Below, in pieces: positions 5,258-6,104 of a stretch of 6,104 nt of DNA. A program made the position numbers and the translations under genes. Each line of letters begins with the position of its first letter. Within the stretch, counting starts at the first letter, position 1. A model generated the notes under the pieces. The model was not told where the DNA came from and made no database searches. It saw only the letters and a list, made by a program, of their open reading frames with translations. This stretch comes from Microbacteriaceae bacterium (lineage in GTDB: Bacteria; Actinomycetota; Actinomycetes; Actinomycetales; Microbacteriaceae): positions 1-6,104 of the forward strand of contig JAPOHQ010000058.1 in assembly GCA_029979375.1 (NCBI GenBank). Direction: 5' to 3'.

Positions 5258-6052
5258 ATGAATTACAGCTACTCCGATATCGAATCAATGGGAACCGTGT
5301 TTCGCTTTAGCTTTGAGCAGCGGGAGGTTCCTCTCGCGCTCCAATTGCTGCCTAGGGCAAAAGAGATCCTCACTGAGGCAGACCACAGGTTCAGCACCTA
5401 CAGCTCCCAGAGCGAGGTCAGCCGCATCAACCGGGGCGAGCTCAAGCTGGCTGATGCTAGCTGGGATCTGAGGCTGGTTGCCGAGGAGGCAGATCTCTGG
5501 CGGGAGAAAACGTCCGGTGCCTTTAATGCTCAATCACCAGCTGGCACTTGGGACCCATCGGGAATCGTAAAGGCCTGGGCCACCCAGAGCGTTGCGAGCT
5601 TCTTCGAGGCCAATGGCCTCAACGGTTTCACGATCAATGCCGGAGGCGACATCCTGCTTGGTAGCGGGCTGACCTATCCGAAGCTTGAGCGCGTGGGGAT
5701 TGCCAACGCAGTTTCAATTGCCGAGGCCTCCTCTGATGCGATGGCAACTCTGGACCTTGCCGGCAGCGGCTTTCGGGCGGTTGCCACCAGCGGCACGGCC
5801 GAGCGCGGGGATCACATCTGGGGTGCAGAGCTAAAGCAGGTCACGGTTGTTGCCCAAGACCTGATCACTGCGGACGTCTGGGCAACCGCCCTGATGACCA
5901 ACAACTCCAGTGCTCTTGAGTTGGCGGAGCGAGAGCCTGCCGTCGAGTTCATGACCCTGACAGTTTCCGGAGAGAAAGGCTACTCAGCTGGCTTTCAAAA
6001 GCTGATCGATGTTGGACAAGAAGTAGGAGGCAGAAATGTCCGAGCCAAGTAG
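5258..6052 (+). CDS. apbE: FAD:protein FMN transferase, ApbE family
   Basis: A 264-residue enzyme that splits FAD and links FMN by a phosphoester to Thr of target proteins, here most likely T170 of the protein encoded just upstream. Family landmarks: MGTVFRF (11-17), RFSTYSSQSEVSRIN (44-58), DPSGIVKAWA (99-108), INAGGDI (126-132), ATSGTAERGDHIW (176-188), and ADVWATALM (205-213), where D206 and T210 fit the Mg2+ ligands. It is shorter than the roughly 350-residue lipoprotein form of E. coli and has no signal peptide or lipobox (MNYSYSDIESMGT), so it looks cytoplasmic although its presumed target is exported. The ATG directly follows the previous TAG, with GGGGA (5248-5252) 5 nt upstream. Its end overlaps the next start by 17 bases. 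The family call is secure. Confidence 0.92.
   Translation: MNYSYSDIESMGTVFRFSFEQREVPLALQLLPRAKEILTEADHRFSTYSSQSEVSRINRGELKLADASWDLRLVAEEADLWREKTSGAFNAQSPAGTWDPSGIVKAWATQSVASFFEANGLNGFTINAGGDILLGSGLTYPKLERVGIANAVSIAEASSDAMATLDLAGSGFRAVATSGTAERGDHIWGAELKQVTVVAQDLITADVWATALMTNNSSALELAEREPAVEFMTLTVSGEKGYSAGFQKLIDVGQEVGGRNVRAK
6025..6030 (+). promoter_or_regulatory. Ribosome binding site of the last, partial gene
   Basis: A full AGGAGG lies inside the end of apbE, 5 nt before the ATG at 6036. It is the main evidence that this short edge ORF is a real gene. Confidence 0.75.
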
Positions 6053-6104
6053 AAAGAACCCAGAGGGAATCTCAGAGGACTCGCCATACGAGTTTCAGGA
6101 GGTG
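6036..6104 (+). CDS. Start of a further operon gene, product unknown (cut by window edge)
   Basis: ATG at 6036 is preceded by AGGAGG (6025-6030) with 5-nt spacing, the strongest ribosome binding site in the window. The frame stays open for the 23 codons that remain (MSEPSRKNPEGISEDSPYEF, then QEV). It overlaps the last 17 bases of apbE in another frame, so it is probably translationally coupled and part of the same operon. The visible N-terminus is hydrophilic and acidic, with no signal peptide. It could be a cytoplasmic protein or the leading tail of a membrane protein. Too little is present to name a family. Confidence 0.7.
   Translation, partial: MSEPSRKNPEGISEDSPYEFQEV

Noticed and set aside
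5258..5330. Signal peptide or lipoprotein signal on ApbE
   Set aside because: The N-terminus is polar, enters the conserved MGTVF motif at residue 11, and has no hydrophobic core or Cys.

Overview
The window looks like chromosomal DNA of a moderately GC-rich actinobacterium. A small-genome member of the Microbacteriaceae is my best guess, at low to moderate confidence. The reasons are the actinobacterial style of the proteins, starts at TTG and GTG with good ribosome binding sites, two genes whose promoters seem to put the transcript start on the start codon (leaderless mRNAs), and tight gene packing. No mobile element, tRNA, rRNA or CRISPR array is visible.

Left part, minus strand (1-1424): gnd, the NADP-type decarboxylating 6-phosphogluconate dehydrogenase. 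It is almost complete and lacks only its last residues beyond the window edge. A 177-base divergent promoter region separates it from a plus-strand gene for a monoacylglycerol-lipase-like alpha/beta hydrolase (1602-2414). These two look like ordinary metabolic genes.

Right part, plus strand (about 2436-6104): a compact redox operon with an elaborate leader. A good promoter (TTGACT, 17 bp, CATTAT) points at the ATG of a 26-codon micro-ORF at 2473 whose second half is packed with Met, Cys and Arg. The stop codon of the micro-ORF lies inside a perfect 8-bp inverted repeat. The first long gene then encodes a winged-helix regulator with an OmpR/PhoB-type DNA-binding domain but no receiver domain. 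After it come a six-helix ferric-reductase-like membrane protein fused to an FAD/NAD(P)H reductase, a membrane-anchored FMN-binding domain protein on a Pro/Ala-rich tether, an ApbE flavin transferase, and the start of a further overlapping gene.

How the parts may work together: the reductase would take electrons from cytoplasmic NAD(P)H through FAD and two b-type hemes across the membrane. It would pass them to the covalently FMN-loaded domain outside the cell, and ApbE would install that FMN. The final acceptor (ferric iron or another oxidant) cannot be read from the sequence. The general type, flavin-based extracytosolic electron transfer, is known. The less familiar part is its control region: a leaderless Met/Cys-rich leader peptide, a stem-loop on its stop codon, and a receiver-less winged-helix protein.
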